DNA from: an uncultured Actinomyces sp.
GTDB taxonomy: Bacteria; Actinomycetota; Actinomycetes; Actinomycetales; Actinomycetaceae
NCBI GenBank assembly: GCA_900541895.1
Contig: UWSI01000005.1
Location: 1-64,000 of the forward strand
Length of the DNA: 64,000 bases
Direction: 5' to 3'
Under the pieces are notes generated by a model. That model searched no databases and was not told the origin of the DNA. It was given only the letters and a program-made list of their open reading frames with translations. The position numbers were made by a program, and so were the translations under genes. Shown here piece after piece: positions 1-8,463 of this stretch; position 1 is the stretch's first letter; the number at the start of each line of letters is the position of its first letter.

Positions 1-970
1 CATCAAACCGTGTCTGCGACATCGGGCGATCTGGATTGTGCACCGACGGGAAGAGCGGAGAAGCCTTTTTCCGGCCCACCCAGCTATCCAGGTGAGCGCG
101 CACCTGGGCTGCGAGTTCCTCCGGAACGGCCAGCACACCCTCGCTGCCTGCCTTCGGGGCAGAGTAGGAGGCCCCGCCCCCATACGCCTTAGAGTTCCAC
201 TGCCTGCGGATATGCAGCACTGCGAGCCCTGGACTGTCGAGGCCCTCGAAGTCGCCTCGCTGCAGCCCGAGCACCTCGCCGAGGCGCAGGGACATGATGG
301 CCGCGAGGTAGGCAGCCAGGGAGAACTGCTCGGGCAGAGCTTCAGCCAGGGCGCGCACCTGCTCAGGCGTGGCCACTTTGGAAGAGTCGAGGCCGCGTGC
401 AACCTGTGGTTTAGGCACGTGGAGGCGGAAGGGGACGGCGGTCAGCCCGCCTTCGCCCTGGTCCACCGCTGCTAGATATAGGGAGCGAAGGACTCGCGAA
501 ACGTTGGTCCGCACGGCTGGAGTTTTACGGGAGCGGAGCAGGCGGTCTACGTCATCCTGGGAGACCTCGCCCAGCTTCTTCTTGCCCAGGGCCGGGAGGA
601 TATGGCGGGAAAGCGTGGAACGGTAGGTACGCAGCGTTCCGTCGCTTCGGCCCGTCTCGATCAGCTGGCCTAACCACTTCTCCGCCCAGGCGGAGACGGT
701 GAGTTCTTTTTCTTCAAGAGCTTTCGCGGCAGCCAGGATAGCGGCTTCCCTGGCCCGCTCCGCCTCCCGCTCTGCTTTCACTTCTTCGGGCGACTTGTAG
801 GCACCCCGCACCACGTCAGCCTTCGCGAGGGTGAGGGCGGCTTTAGCATCTGTGAGGTTGGTGTAGTCTCCCACTAGGTGACGTTTCCCTCCCACGCTGA
901 TCCTCACGCGGTAGAGTCCTCGGTGCATGACGATGCCCCTGGGCAGCTCGGCAGGCATAATTACCCCCAT
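1..970 (-). CDS. Tyrosine recombinase/integrase of a genomic island (partial, C-terminus beyond window)
   Basis: Site-specific recombinase that would integrate and excise an element at the neighbouring ssrA gene. Translating the complement from 970 gives an open frame to the window edge (about 323 residues). It has an AP2-like/Arm N-terminal DNA-binding region (HRGLYRVRISVGGKRHLVGD), a Glu/Ala-rich linker helix, a SAM-like core-binding domain (about 90-165) and the start of the catalytic domain with the first catalytic Arg in SLRLGEVLGL and the beta-hairpin Lys in SAPKAGSEG. The HxxR and Tyr motifs lie outside the window. The start could be ATG at 970 (GAGGG 10 nt upstream) or in-frame ATG at 958. 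It reads in the same direction as ssrA and lies just downstream of the tmRNA 3' end, as in ssrA-integrated islands. Identification as a phage-type integrase is secure; activity is unknown. Confidence 0.9.
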   Translation of the reverse strand, partial: MGVIMPAELPRGIVMHRGLYRVRISVGGKRHLVGDYTNLTDAKAALTLAKADVVRGAYKSPEEVKAEREAERAREAAILAAAKALEEKELTVSAWAEKWLGQLIETGRSDGTLRTYRSTLSRHILPALGKKKLGEVSQDDVDRLLRSRKTPAVRTNVSRVLRSLYLAAVDQGEGGLTAVPFRLHVPKPQVARGLDSSKVATPEQVRALAEALPEQFSLAAYLAAIMSLRLGEVLGLQRGDFEGLDSPGLAVLHIRRQWNSKAYGGGASYSAPKAGSEGVLAVPEELAAQVRAHLDSWVGRKKASPLFPSVHNPDRPMSQTRFD

Positions 971-991
971 GGTCCGGGTGCCCTCTTTTAC

Positions 992-1087
992 GGCACCACT
1001 GTGGTGCCATCATGGTACCGTTTTTGGTACCGTTTTGGTACCGTTTTTGTGTCCTCAAATGTCCTCTAATGTCCTCTAGTGTCCTTC
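992..1087. repeat. Repeat cluster between integrase and ssrA (probable recombinase/Xis or operator sites)
   Basis: Three repeat types are packed into about 100 bp upstream of the integrase start. A perfect palindrome GGCACCAC-T-GTGGTGCC spans 992-1008. Three direct copies of GGTACCGTTTT(T) start at 1014, 1026 and 1037. Four copies of a 10-bp unit GTCCTCtaat-like start at 1051, 1061, 1071 and 1081. An inverted copy of the second type (AAAACGGTACC) lies at 1147-1157, directly against the tmRNA 3' end. Helically phased short repeats between an integrase gene and its attachment site are the expected position of arm-type integrase or excisionase sites; that role is inferred. Confidence 0.6.
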
Positions 1088-1159
1088 GAGGCTTCCGGCT
1101 AAAACGTTGGTATTCCAACGAAAAACCCTGATTTTCTGAGGATCCGAAAACGGTACCAG

Positions 1160-1531
1160 TGGAGATGGGGGGAATCGAACCCCCGTCCAACAGCCGACCC
1201 CGAGGTCTTCTCCGAGCGCAGTCTGCGAATTATTTCTCAGCCCCTAGCATCATGCAGACCTGCTACCAGATAGGCTCAGTTGATTGAGCGTCGGAGCCGT
1301 CCTACCAACACGAACGGCACCCAGTGGCTTCCTAGACGACGCCAGACACCGGACCGGAAGCAACTTCCGGGCTGACGGACTAAAGGTTCACGCGGCAATC
1401 AGGCGGCGAGAACGTAGTCGGTGCGATTCTGTTCGGCACCTATTGGTTTGCACACATCGTTAACGAGTAGAGCATGCCTCCTCGGCTCGCTTCCCCTCGA
1501 TCGACGACCGCTGTCGAAACCGATCATCCCC
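1160..1531 (-). ncRNA. ssrA: Transfer-messenger RNA (tmRNA)
   Basis: tmRNA rescues ribosomes stalled on broken mRNAs and adds a degradation tag. The complement begins GGGGATGATCGGTTTCGACA, the conserved tmRNA 5' end, and ends with a tRNA-like T-arm (GGTTCGATTCCCCCCATCTCC). The 5' GGGGAUG pairs with the 3' CAUCUCC as the acceptor stem, including one G-U pair. CCA is not encoded. The mRNA-like part (1437-1399) reads GCC GAA CAG AAT CGC ACC GAC TAC GTT CTC GCC GCC TGA, giving the tag AEQNRTDYVLAA. The 3' end borders an integrase, so it is probably the attachment site. Its partner SmpB is encoded at 6620-7147. Confidence 0.95.
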
Positions 1532-1591
1532 TATTGAGTTCTTCACTCACCGGCACCCTGCCACCGCAGCAGCACAAACACCGGACTTGAA

Positions 1592-1620
1592 ATCATACGT
1601 CCCTGCAGCTGAGCTGGCAA
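1592..1620 (-). promoter_or_regulatory. Probable ssrA promoter
   Basis: On the minus strand a -35 box TTGCCA (1620-1615) is followed after 17 bp by a -10 box TATGAT (1597-1592). Transcription would start near 1585, leaving about 54 nt ahead of the mature tmRNA 5' end at 1531, consistent with a precursor trimmed by RNase P. This is a consensus match only. Confidence 0.55.
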
Positions 1621-1735
1621 GAGATTCCCGAGGCCGCGCCGCACGCAAGCCACGATATGTGCGGTTGTCCACCCCCTCCCCCACACGCAGGTAGCCGCGA
1701 TGCCTTGGCCCGGCGAAGAAAAATCCCGGGAGGCT

Positions 1736-3940
1736 CTACATAAGCTTTGTGGACTCTAGCTTCTCAACCAAGAGTCGCGTCCTCTTGATAAGCAAAGGAC
1801 GCAATCCAAAACCAAGCAGCGCTGCAACGACTACAAAAACACTCAGCAACAACATTGCATCAAGGTACTCACTGCCCGAGTACCCCGCGATCGAGGCACG
1901 CAGCGCCGTGATCCCATGTGTTGCCGGCAAGTACGGTGAAATCGAGCGGAAGAAACTCGGCAGAATATCCAAGGGGAAGGATCCTCCGGCACCCGTGATC
2001 TGTAAGACCAGGAATAGTACGCCTAGGGCTTTCCCCGCATTACCGAAAGTAGCGATGAAGGTGTAGAGCAGGAAAGAAAACACCAAAGCAATCGCCCACC
2101 CCGTAACGATCAATAGCCAGGGATGAACGTGCTGGATCTTCACAAAGAACAGCAAGCCCAAGCACATAATGGTGGCCTGGGTCAGAGCAAGCAGCCCGAA
2201 AATCATGTAGCGCCCAAGGAAGCCTTCCCACAGACCTACGCGACGCCTCTTGAAATACTCGACAGCTGGATGGGAAGAATCCAATCCCTCAACAACATTT
2301 TCTGTGGTTACATCACTGCGAATGGTGATGATCATGAGCACCGACCCCACCCACAGTGCGAGCGCCGTATAGAAGGGCGCCATCTGAGAACCAAAATTCT
2401 CGACCGGATACACCGCAATGGTAGTGACGCCCACGGGAGCCGCAAGAGCAACGGCCAGAGCCTGGGGATCTGAGCCAATGATGGTGCGGACCTGCGCAAG
2501 GTTCCCACTTTGCAAAGCATCATTCAACTTGTTGTGAACCTCTGCGATCTTTAGCGCGGCTTCGCGAAGTTGGTTTCCAATTCCACTAAACGTCAATTGA
2601 AGTTTCGATAGCCCCTCGCGAACTCCATTCGAGCCATCATTGACACTGGAGCTAGCTGCAGACAGCTGAGCGCGCAGATTTTCCATCGACGAGGTTGCTG
2701 AATTGATGGTTCCCGAAAGCTGTTCTAATTGCGGACGCAGGGAGGAATCAACATCGCTCTTCAAATTGGAGATAGCCGAGTGCGCTTGTCCAACGAGGTT
2801 CTTGACATCTTGGCGATTGGAGCCAGCGTCTGCGACGTTCTTTTCCATGTCATCAGCAAGCTTATTCATCGCATTCTGCAGCGCGCTCAGACGGTCAGCA
2901 GAAGCTTGCAGGCGATCCAGAACATCTTGAGAAATAGGTGTTCCCGGCAGATTTGCCAGCGTTTCCTTCACATGCAGGTACTGCGTCGATTGATTGCCCA
3001 CCGACGAGGCCTGGGAACGCAAGGTCGCCACCGCCGAAGCGACGCTACTGCCGCCTCGGGAATACACATCATCAATGGATGCAGAAAGCACCTCGAGGGA
3101 ATGAGCAGACGCACTCACGGCTGAGGAAAGGGCAAAGGCAGCTTGCGAAGCCCCAGCACTGATCTGATCAACGGAAGCCGAGGCGTTATTTGCCGCGCTC
3201 TCCAGCGGATCTCGGGCCTTCGAGGCATTGGCAATCATGGTCTGCGTAGAATCTACCAGCTGCACGGAGGAGGCGATGAGTCCGGCATAGGCATCTGCGC
3301 TGGTTGCCGCAGCGTTCAGGCGCTGTGAGGTCGACTCCAGGCGAGAGTTCAACGCCTGGATACCGCGAACATTTGTGGGATCAGAGAGCGAATCTGAAAG
3401 CGAAGAAGCCGTATCCACTGCAATTTCGGCAACAGTCTGCGCAAATATCTGGTTGATTTGCGCAGAAACGCGCTCTGCGCCTTGGCCGGTGATTTTTGGC
3501 GCCAAGCCATTCTTCTTTTCATTGATGTAGTAGGTCAGGGGCGTCGAATGCGCGTCACTGGAGAAGAAAGTCAGCATCTCTTGAGAGAAGTCTGAAGGGA
3601 TAACAACCGCCGCGTAGTACTCCCCCGATCGCGTCTTCTCAATTGCTTGTTCTTCGCTATCAATCACCCAATTGAATTGCTCATTCGTCCGTAAAGCTGA
3701 CACAACACGGTTACCGATATTGACCTCAAGGGGAATCAGATCAGACTTATACCCCTTGTCGGTATTGGCAATCGCGATCCGCAGGTTTTTTGTGTTGGCA
3801 AAAGGGTCCCATGACGCGGATATGTTGAACCACGCAAAGAATGACGGAAGAACAACCAGCCCAAGAATAACGACCATACTGATCACGCTTCGATGTGCTC
3901 GCGAAAGATCAGCGCGGAAGATTTCCCATACCGCTTTCAT
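1736..3940 (-). CDS. YhgE/Pip family membrane protein (second of a pair)
   Basis: A 734-residue inner-membrane protein of the YhgE/Pip (phage infection protein-like) family. It has one N-terminal membrane segment (about 20-40, ILGLVVLPSFFAWFN), the family hallmark region with WDPFANT and the VVIPSDFSQ motif, then a long Ser/Ala/Gln-rich helical, probably extracellular coiled-coil stretch (about 165-480), and a C-terminal block of about six membrane segments resembling ABC-2 permeases. Its start overlaps the stop of the upstream YhgE paralogue by 4 nt, so the two are translationally coupled and probably form a complex. Members of this family in Firmicutes include phage receptors; the physiological role in Actinobacteria is not established. 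Confidence 0.88.
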   Translation of the reverse strand: MKAVWEIFRADLSRAHRSVISMVVILGLVVLPSFFAWFNISASWDPFANTKNLRIAIANTDKGYKSDLIPLEVNIGNRVVSALRTNEQFNWVIDSEEQAIEKTRSGEYYAAVVIPSDFSQEMLTFFSSDAHSTPLTYYINEKKNGLAPKITGQGAERVSAQINQIFAQTVAEIAVDTASSLSDSLSDPTNVRGIQALNSRLESTSQRLNAAATSADAYAGLIASSVQLVDSTQTMIANASKARDPLESAANNASASVDQISAGASQAAFALSSAVSASAHSLEVLSASIDDVYSRGGSSVASAVATLRSQASSVGNQSTQYLHVKETLANLPGTPISQDVLDRLQASADRLSALQNAMNKLADDMEKNVADAGSNRQDVKNLVGQAHSAISNLKSDVDSSLRPQLEQLSGTINSATSSMENLRAQLSAASSSVNDGSNGVREGLSKLQLTFSGIGNQLREAALKIAEVHNKLNDALQSGNLAQVRTIIGSDPQALAVALAAPVGVTTIAVYPVENFGSQMAPFYTALALWVGSVLMIITIRSDVTTENVVEGLDSSHPAVEYFKRRRVGLWEGFLGRYMIFGLLALTQATIMCLGLLFFVKIQHVHPWLLIVTGWAIALVFSFLLYTFIATFGNAGKALGVLFLVLQITGAGGSFPLDILPSFFRSISPYLPATHGITALRASIAGYSGSEYLDAMLLLSVFVVVAALLGFGLRPLLIKRTRLLVEKLESTKLM

Positions 3941-6540
3941 TTCTCGCCCCCTTCTTCCGCCGCTTCTTCGTCGCGCACAGAAGCGCTCTTCTTCACTGCC
4001 GAGGCGAAGAGTGCTGCTGCACCGTGAGCCCTCCGTTGCAAAAGCGAGCGTACATCGGAGTCATTCATATTCGTAAGCAACTGCTGACGTTCAAGAGACT
4101 CTCGAACAAACTCGACAGCAATCAAGAATGCGATAATCGCGAGGATCCACACAATCCACAATCCCAACATAATCGGCACTTCGGTCGCACTCGTAACAGA
4201 TAAAACCGCAAGGAGAGCCGGAACGACAATCCCCAGAACCAGCGCTGCACGACGCATCCGCGGGTAACGACGTTCAAAGGTGCGCACGCGACGCGACACG
4301 GAACGTGAATACGAATCGTGGTCGGCAAGGACAGAGACGATCTGGGAAAGACGGAAACGCGAGGAGGGAAGGCGAGTGGCCTCGCTAATAAACAATCCAG
4401 ACCGCGACAGATCACGGGTCACCATCGTGTTAAGGTTCACAAGATACGGACGCAAAGCAAGTCCGATGGTGAAAGAGATCGCGACGTGAATCGCCAGCAC
4501 CCCAATTGCTCGAAGATACGCGTGGCCATAGAAGCCACCGACCGTTTCGCGCATCGCATTAATGCCATAGGTGAAGGGGAAAAGCGGATAGAGGAAACGG
4601 AAGAAGGAGGGCATCATTTCGATGGGATACAGGCCAGCAGAGCCCGGGATCTGCAGCATGACAATGACGACACAGAGGCCTTTACCAATGTGTTGGAAGC
4701 AAGTCGCCAACATATAAATAATCGAGAGGTAGGCCAGTGAACTGATCATCGCTGTCCCAACAAAAGCAAGCTTGGAGACAGTTTGGATCCCAATGATGAG
4801 ATCTCCAATGGATACAACCACTGCCTGACCAAGAGCAAAGAGCGCCAGAAGCATCCAGCGCGACATATAACGCTGGACCGAGCTCATGGGACCGACTTCC
4901 TCGTCATCGACCTCGAGCTTCAAAATAACGACGAGAGAAAATGCACCGATCCACAACGCAAGGTTCGTAAAGAGCGGCGCCATTGCGGAGCCATATGTGG
5001 CAACTGGGAAGACGGCCTGGGTGTGGATCGAGGTCGGTGCGGCCATAAATTCAGCGATCTTTTCAGGATTAAGATTCATGGAGCCTGAAAGAGATTGAAT
5101 CGCATTCGAGGAAGAAATCGCAGAGATATCTCCCTGTGCGCTTCCAAGATCATTCATCAATGCGCTGACGTTTGTCGCTGACTGCGCAAGAGTGGTCTTC
5201 GTGGAATCAAGAAGCGCAGTGAGCTGATCAAGCAGGCCATTCATCTGTTCTCGTTGACCTTGAAGCACGGCAATTGCGGAACGAAGATTCGCTGAGGCGC
5301 TCGACATTTGGTCCAGCGCATTGGAAATCGCGGGAAGTTGATCTCCGATACCCGAGCGCGCTTGAGCAGCGGAATTGCTCAGTGCTTGGCTGGAGTTTTG
5401 GAGTGTCGCGAGCGCTTGGGTGATCGAATTCGAGGTCGTCGCAAGGCTGCCGTTAAGAGTCGACAAGTTCGCCAGAGTTTGTCCAACCTGAGAATTTTGC
5501 GTGCTCAAGTCCTGCAAAGCTTGCGAGGCCGTGGGTAGTTGCGCGATTCCTAAGTTTTGAAGTTGGCGCAGGATGTCCCCATTGGTCTGGTTGATGGACT
5601 GCCCTTCTGTCAGGAGCCCATTAATCGTTGTCGTTGCGCCTTGCACTCCCCCGTTGAATGCTCCTCCTGCGGCCGATGCCTTCGCAGTGGCATCAGTAGC
5701 GTGATTCGCCAGCCCATCGAGCGCACCAGACATATTGGTGCTGAAAGTCGACAAAGTGGAGCGCGTGTCATTGACTAACTGATCTGCCTGAGACAGCGCG
5801 CTGTTGAGATCAGACAGGCTCGAATCGGCCGAATTCAACGAATTGCGTGCACCAGAAATCTTTTCCTTGGCCGCATCGATCCTGCCGTCCATTCCTTTAA
5901 GTGTCTGTTCAGCTTCCCCCAGCTGGTCGCGAGCTGCGGTGATCTTATCTTTAAGATCAGAACGGTTACCCTGCAAAATGCCAGAAATGGAGCGCCCTGT
6001 TGAAGAGATCTTTGCAGAAAGGGTCTGCGCAACGGTCGAGACAAAAGTCGAGTTGATCTGTTGGTCTAAGGAAGATGCGCCAGCTCCTGTGATTTTTGGA
6101 GCAATGGCGTTGTTGCGCTCATTCACGTAGTACTGCACGTTTGGCTTTGAATAGGTGCCGTCAACAATGCCCGTTAGTTTTTGAGAAAAGTCTGAGGGGA
6201 TGACGATCGCTGCATACGCGTGGCCCCGCTCAACATCTTTTTGTGCTTGATCGGCAGAAACGAAATACCAACCCAGCTGGTCATTCGCGCGTAGTTGATT
6301 TTCTACCGTGGCCCCGACGTTAATAAAACCGATGATGTCTTTCGTCGCACCCTGATCTTCATTGGCCACCGCAACCCTGATCTTGCCGGTATTGGAATAG
6401 GGATCCCAAAATCCGACGATGTTAAACCAGGCATACAGTGCGGGTACGAAGAGAAGACCGACAATGACAATCCACGCGGCAGGTACGGTTACCATCCGCC
6501 GTATATCTCGCTTGAGCGATCGCACAACAGGCTTCATCAA
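3937..6540 (-). CDS. YhgE/Pip family membrane protein with C-terminal extension (first of a pair)
   Basis: An 867-residue paralogue of the next gene, with the same plan: N-terminal membrane helix (about 20-42), conserved WDPYSNTGKIRVAVANED region and VIPSDFSQ motif, then a long Ser/Ala/Gln-rich coiled-coil region of repeated heptad-like segments (about 180-500), and a C-terminal polytopic domain. Unlike its partner it carries about 190 extra residues after that domain, with two more membrane helices (around VLGIVVPALLAVLSV and LWIVWILAIIAFLIA) and an acidic tail. GAGGAG about 6 nt upstream supports the ATG at 6540. It lies 79 nt downstream of smpB and is probably cotranscribed. Function unknown beyond membership of the family. 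Confidence 0.88.
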   Translation of the reverse strand: MMKPVVRSLKRDIRRMVTVPAAWIVIVGLLFVPALYAWFNIVGFWDPYSNTGKIRVAVANEDQGATKDIIGFINVGATVENQLRANDQLGWYFVSADQAQKDVERGHAYAAIVIPSDFSQKLTGIVDGTYSKPNVQYYVNERNNAIAPKITGAGASSLDQQINSTFVSTVAQTLSAKISSTGRSISGILQGNRSDLKDKITAARDQLGEAEQTLKGMDGRIDAAKEKISGARNSLNSADSSLSDLNSALSQADQLVNDTRSTLSTFSTNMSGALDGLANHATDATAKASAAGGAFNGGVQGATTTINGLLTEGQSINQTNGDILRQLQNLGIAQLPTASQALQDLSTQNSQVGQTLANLSTLNGSLATTSNSITQALATLQNSSQALSNSAAQARSGIGDQLPAISNALDQMSSASANLRSAIAVLQGQREQMNGLLDQLTALLDSTKTTLAQSATNVSALMNDLGSAQGDISAISSSNAIQSLSGSMNLNPEKIAEFMAAPTSIHTQAVFPVATYGSAMAPLFTNLALWIGAFSLVVILKLEVDDEEVGPMSSVQRYMSRWMLLALFALGQAVVVSIGDLIIGIQTVSKLAFVGTAMISSLAYLSIIYMLATCFQHIGKGLCVVIVMLQIPGSAGLYPIEMMPSFFRFLYPLFPFTYGINAMRETVGGFYGHAYLRAIGVLAIHVAISFTIGLALRPYLVNLNTMVTRDLSRSGLFISEATRLPSSRFRLSQIVSVLADHDSYSRSVSRRVRTFERRYPRMRRAALVLGIVVPALLAVLSVTSATEVPIMLGLWIVWILAIIAFLIAVEFVRESLERQQLLTNMNDSDVRSLLQRRAHGAAALFASAVKKSASVRDEEAAEEGGEK

Positions 6541-6619
6541 CGCTCCTCAAAAAGAACAGGCTGCGTACCCTCCCAAATAGGGGGGCACACAGCACTTCCT
6601 CGTCAGCGCGTCGCCGAGA

Positions 6620-7147
6620 TCAGCGACGTGCTTGTTTGACATAGCGACGCATCGCGCGCTCTGCCTCACGCTGGTCCTGTTTTTCACGCAGGGCCTGACG
6701 TTTATCCCACTCTTGTTTACCGCGAGCAAGGGCGATCTCAACCTTTGCGCGGCCGCCAATGAAGTACAGCTCAAGGGGAACGATGGTGTATCCCTTGGCA
6801 GACGACTTATCGGCCAAAGTGGAAATCTGACTGCTATGCAGCAGTAGCTTCCTCTTTCGCGTCGGAGCGTGGTTGGTCCACGAACCCTGGGCATACATGG
6901 GGATATTCGCCCCGTACAGCCAGGCCTCGCCGTTCTTAATCTCTACCCACGCATCAACAAGCGACGCGCGGCCCATACGCAGGGCTTTCACTTCGGTACC
7001 CGAAAGGACCATGCCGGCCTCCCACGTATCTTCAATGAGATAGTCGTGGCGAGCCTTCTTATTGCGCGCAATTGTTTTCTTCGCGTCCGAGGCGGCCTTA
7101 CGCTTCTCGGATTCGGTAGGCTTTGGCTTCTTCCATTCCTTCGGCAT
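6620..7147 (-). CDS. smpB: SsrA-binding protein SmpB
   Basis: Binds the tRNA-like domain of tmRNA and delivers it to stalled ribosomes. The product has the OB-fold SmpB signatures: NKKARHDYLIEDTWEAGMVL, SGTEVKALRMGRASLVDAW, and a C-terminal basic helix with KQEWDKRQALREK, which in the family enters the mRNA channel. The ATG at 7147 was chosen because GAGGGGG lies 5-7 nt upstream; an in-frame GTG two codons earlier is also possible. The N-terminal 15 residues are a Lys/Glu-rich extension. The gene ends the ftsE-ftsX-M23-smpB run common in Actinobacteria and is about 5 kb upstream of ssrA. Confidence 0.96.
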   Translation of the reverse strand: MPKEWKKPKPTESEKRKAASDAKKTIARNKKARHDYLIEDTWEAGMVLSGTEVKALRMGRASLVDAWVEIKNGEAWLYGANIPMYAQGSWTNHAPTRKRKLLLHSSQISTLADKSSAKGYTIVPLELYFIGGRAKVEIALARGKQEWDKRQALREKQDQREAERAMRRYVKQARR

Positions 7148-7187
7148 AAGCACCCCCTCAGTGAGAAATTACAGGAGAACTATTGTC

Positions 7188-8459
7188 CTACAAGTAATCC
7201 AGAGGTTCAACATCAGCACCATTGCGCATGACGGACAGGTGCAGGTGGCAGCCGGTGGCGTATCCGGTAGCACCAACCCAGCCCAGAACCGTATCGCGTC
7301 CAACGTGCTGACCAACATAAACATTGGTGGACTGCATATGAACATACGCGGTCGACATGGACGCGCCATTCATCATCCCGTGGTTCACGTAGACAACGTT
7401 CCCGCCAGCGGTTTCAACGGTGACAGCGGTGACAACGCCTTCGGCAACCGGATAAATTTCAGTACCGCAGTTTGCCGCAAAGTCTGTTCCATTGTGATAG
7501 CGAGAGATTCCAAGGACAGGGTGGACGCGCCACCCGAATGGTGACGTCACGACCAGCGGAACCGGAAGGGGGCTCGAAAAGTTCGAGGAGGAGGTATAGC
7601 GCCTATTCTGGCGGCGGTTCTCTTCATCGATCGCAGCGAGCTTCGAGGTCGCATCTTGGTATTCGCGCTGCCACTGGCCAAGTTGTTCTTCAGCCTGAGC
7701 CTTCTGCGCATCCCACTGGGCGCGTTTTTCTTCCGAGGTCTTCTTCAGTTCGTCAAGTTCGCGCAGTTTTGTTTCCGCAGTGTTCTTTGCGCTCTCAGCT
7801 TCTTCCGAGGCCTTACGTGCTTTCTCCTCTAGAGAGGAAATTCGCGAAGTGACGGCGTCTTGCCTACTCTGCTGGTTACGTGTCGCTGCCTGCATATCCA
7901 TTGCTTGACTGAGCGCACTATCTTGAGCGCGTGTCATTGCATCCGCCGCGGCTGCACGATCAGCAATTTCCTCGGTTCCCGAAGACGACAGCGCGATCAG
8001 AAGGGGCGAGCTCACTCCCCCAGACTGATACATCTCGCGCGCCAATGCGCCCACAGCTTTTTGAGATTCCTCTTGCTGTTTGCGTGCTTTCTCCATCGCA
8101 GTGTTGAGACGAGCAACTTCTGCCTGAGCTGCATCCAGTTGTGCCTGTGCAACATCATGCTCACGCTTGGCACCCTCGTAGCGTTCATTAGCAGTGTCAA
8201 GCTCAGCCTGAGCAACAGGGATCTGTGCATTCGCAGTTTCAAGGTCTAAGTAAACCTGGGCGAGCGAAGCATCCAAACCCTCAAGGTTGTTGCGAAGCTC
8301 TTGCACGTGCTGCGCGGACTCGCGCTGAGCCTGGGCAACGCGGTCACGGTCTTCATCCGCAAAAGCGGGTGGTACCAGAGCTAGGGGCGCTGCAACAACA
8401 AGCAAGGCCACCGCACTGGTAACTCCCGTTGAAAAACCGTGAGAACGCGTCTTTGCCAT
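7188..8459 (-). CDS. Secreted M23 peptidase with coiled coil, FtsEX partner
   Basis: Predicted peptidoglycan hydrolase activated by FtsEX at the division site. The 423-residue product has a signal peptide (about 1-32, cleavage after AFA), a long charged coiled coil (about 35-280) and a C-terminal LytM/M23 domain. The zinc ligands are intact: HNGTD, a central YVHM, and HLH in CHLHLSV. This suggests a real enzyme, unlike degenerate EnvC. The ATG at 8459 directly follows the ftsX stop at 8464; the longer frame to 8600 overlaps ftsX and lacks a signal-peptide-like start. Coiled-coil plus hydrolase is the PcsB/RipC/EnvC plan, in which the helical hairpin contacts the FtsX outer loop. Substrate bond is not predictable from sequence. 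Confidence 0.9.
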   Translation of the reverse strand: MAKTRSHGFSTGVTSAVALLVVAAPLALVPPAFADEDRDRVAQAQRESAQHVQELRNNLEGLDASLAQVYLDLETANAQIPVAQAELDTANERYEGAKREHDVAQAQLDAAQAEVARLNTAMEKARKQQEESQKAVGALAREMYQSGGVSSPLLIALSSSGTEEIADRAAAADAMTRAQDSALSQAMDMQAATRNQQSRQDAVTSRISSLEEKARKASEEAESAKNTAETKLRELDELKKTSEEKRAQWDAQKAQAEEQLGQWQREYQDATSKLAAIDEENRRQNRRYTSSSNFSSPLPVPLVVTSPFGWRVHPVLGISRYHNGTDFAANCGTEIYPVAEGVVTAVTVETAGGNVVYVNHGMMNGASMSTAYVHMQSTNVYVGQHVGRDTVLGWVGATGYATGCHLHLSVMRNGADVEPLDYL

Positions 8460-8463
8460 AGGA

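Noticed and set aside
843..1190. 115-codon frame overlapping integrase start and tmRNA 3' end
   Set aside because: Runs through repeats and tRNA-like sequence in a different frame from the integrase; no family features.
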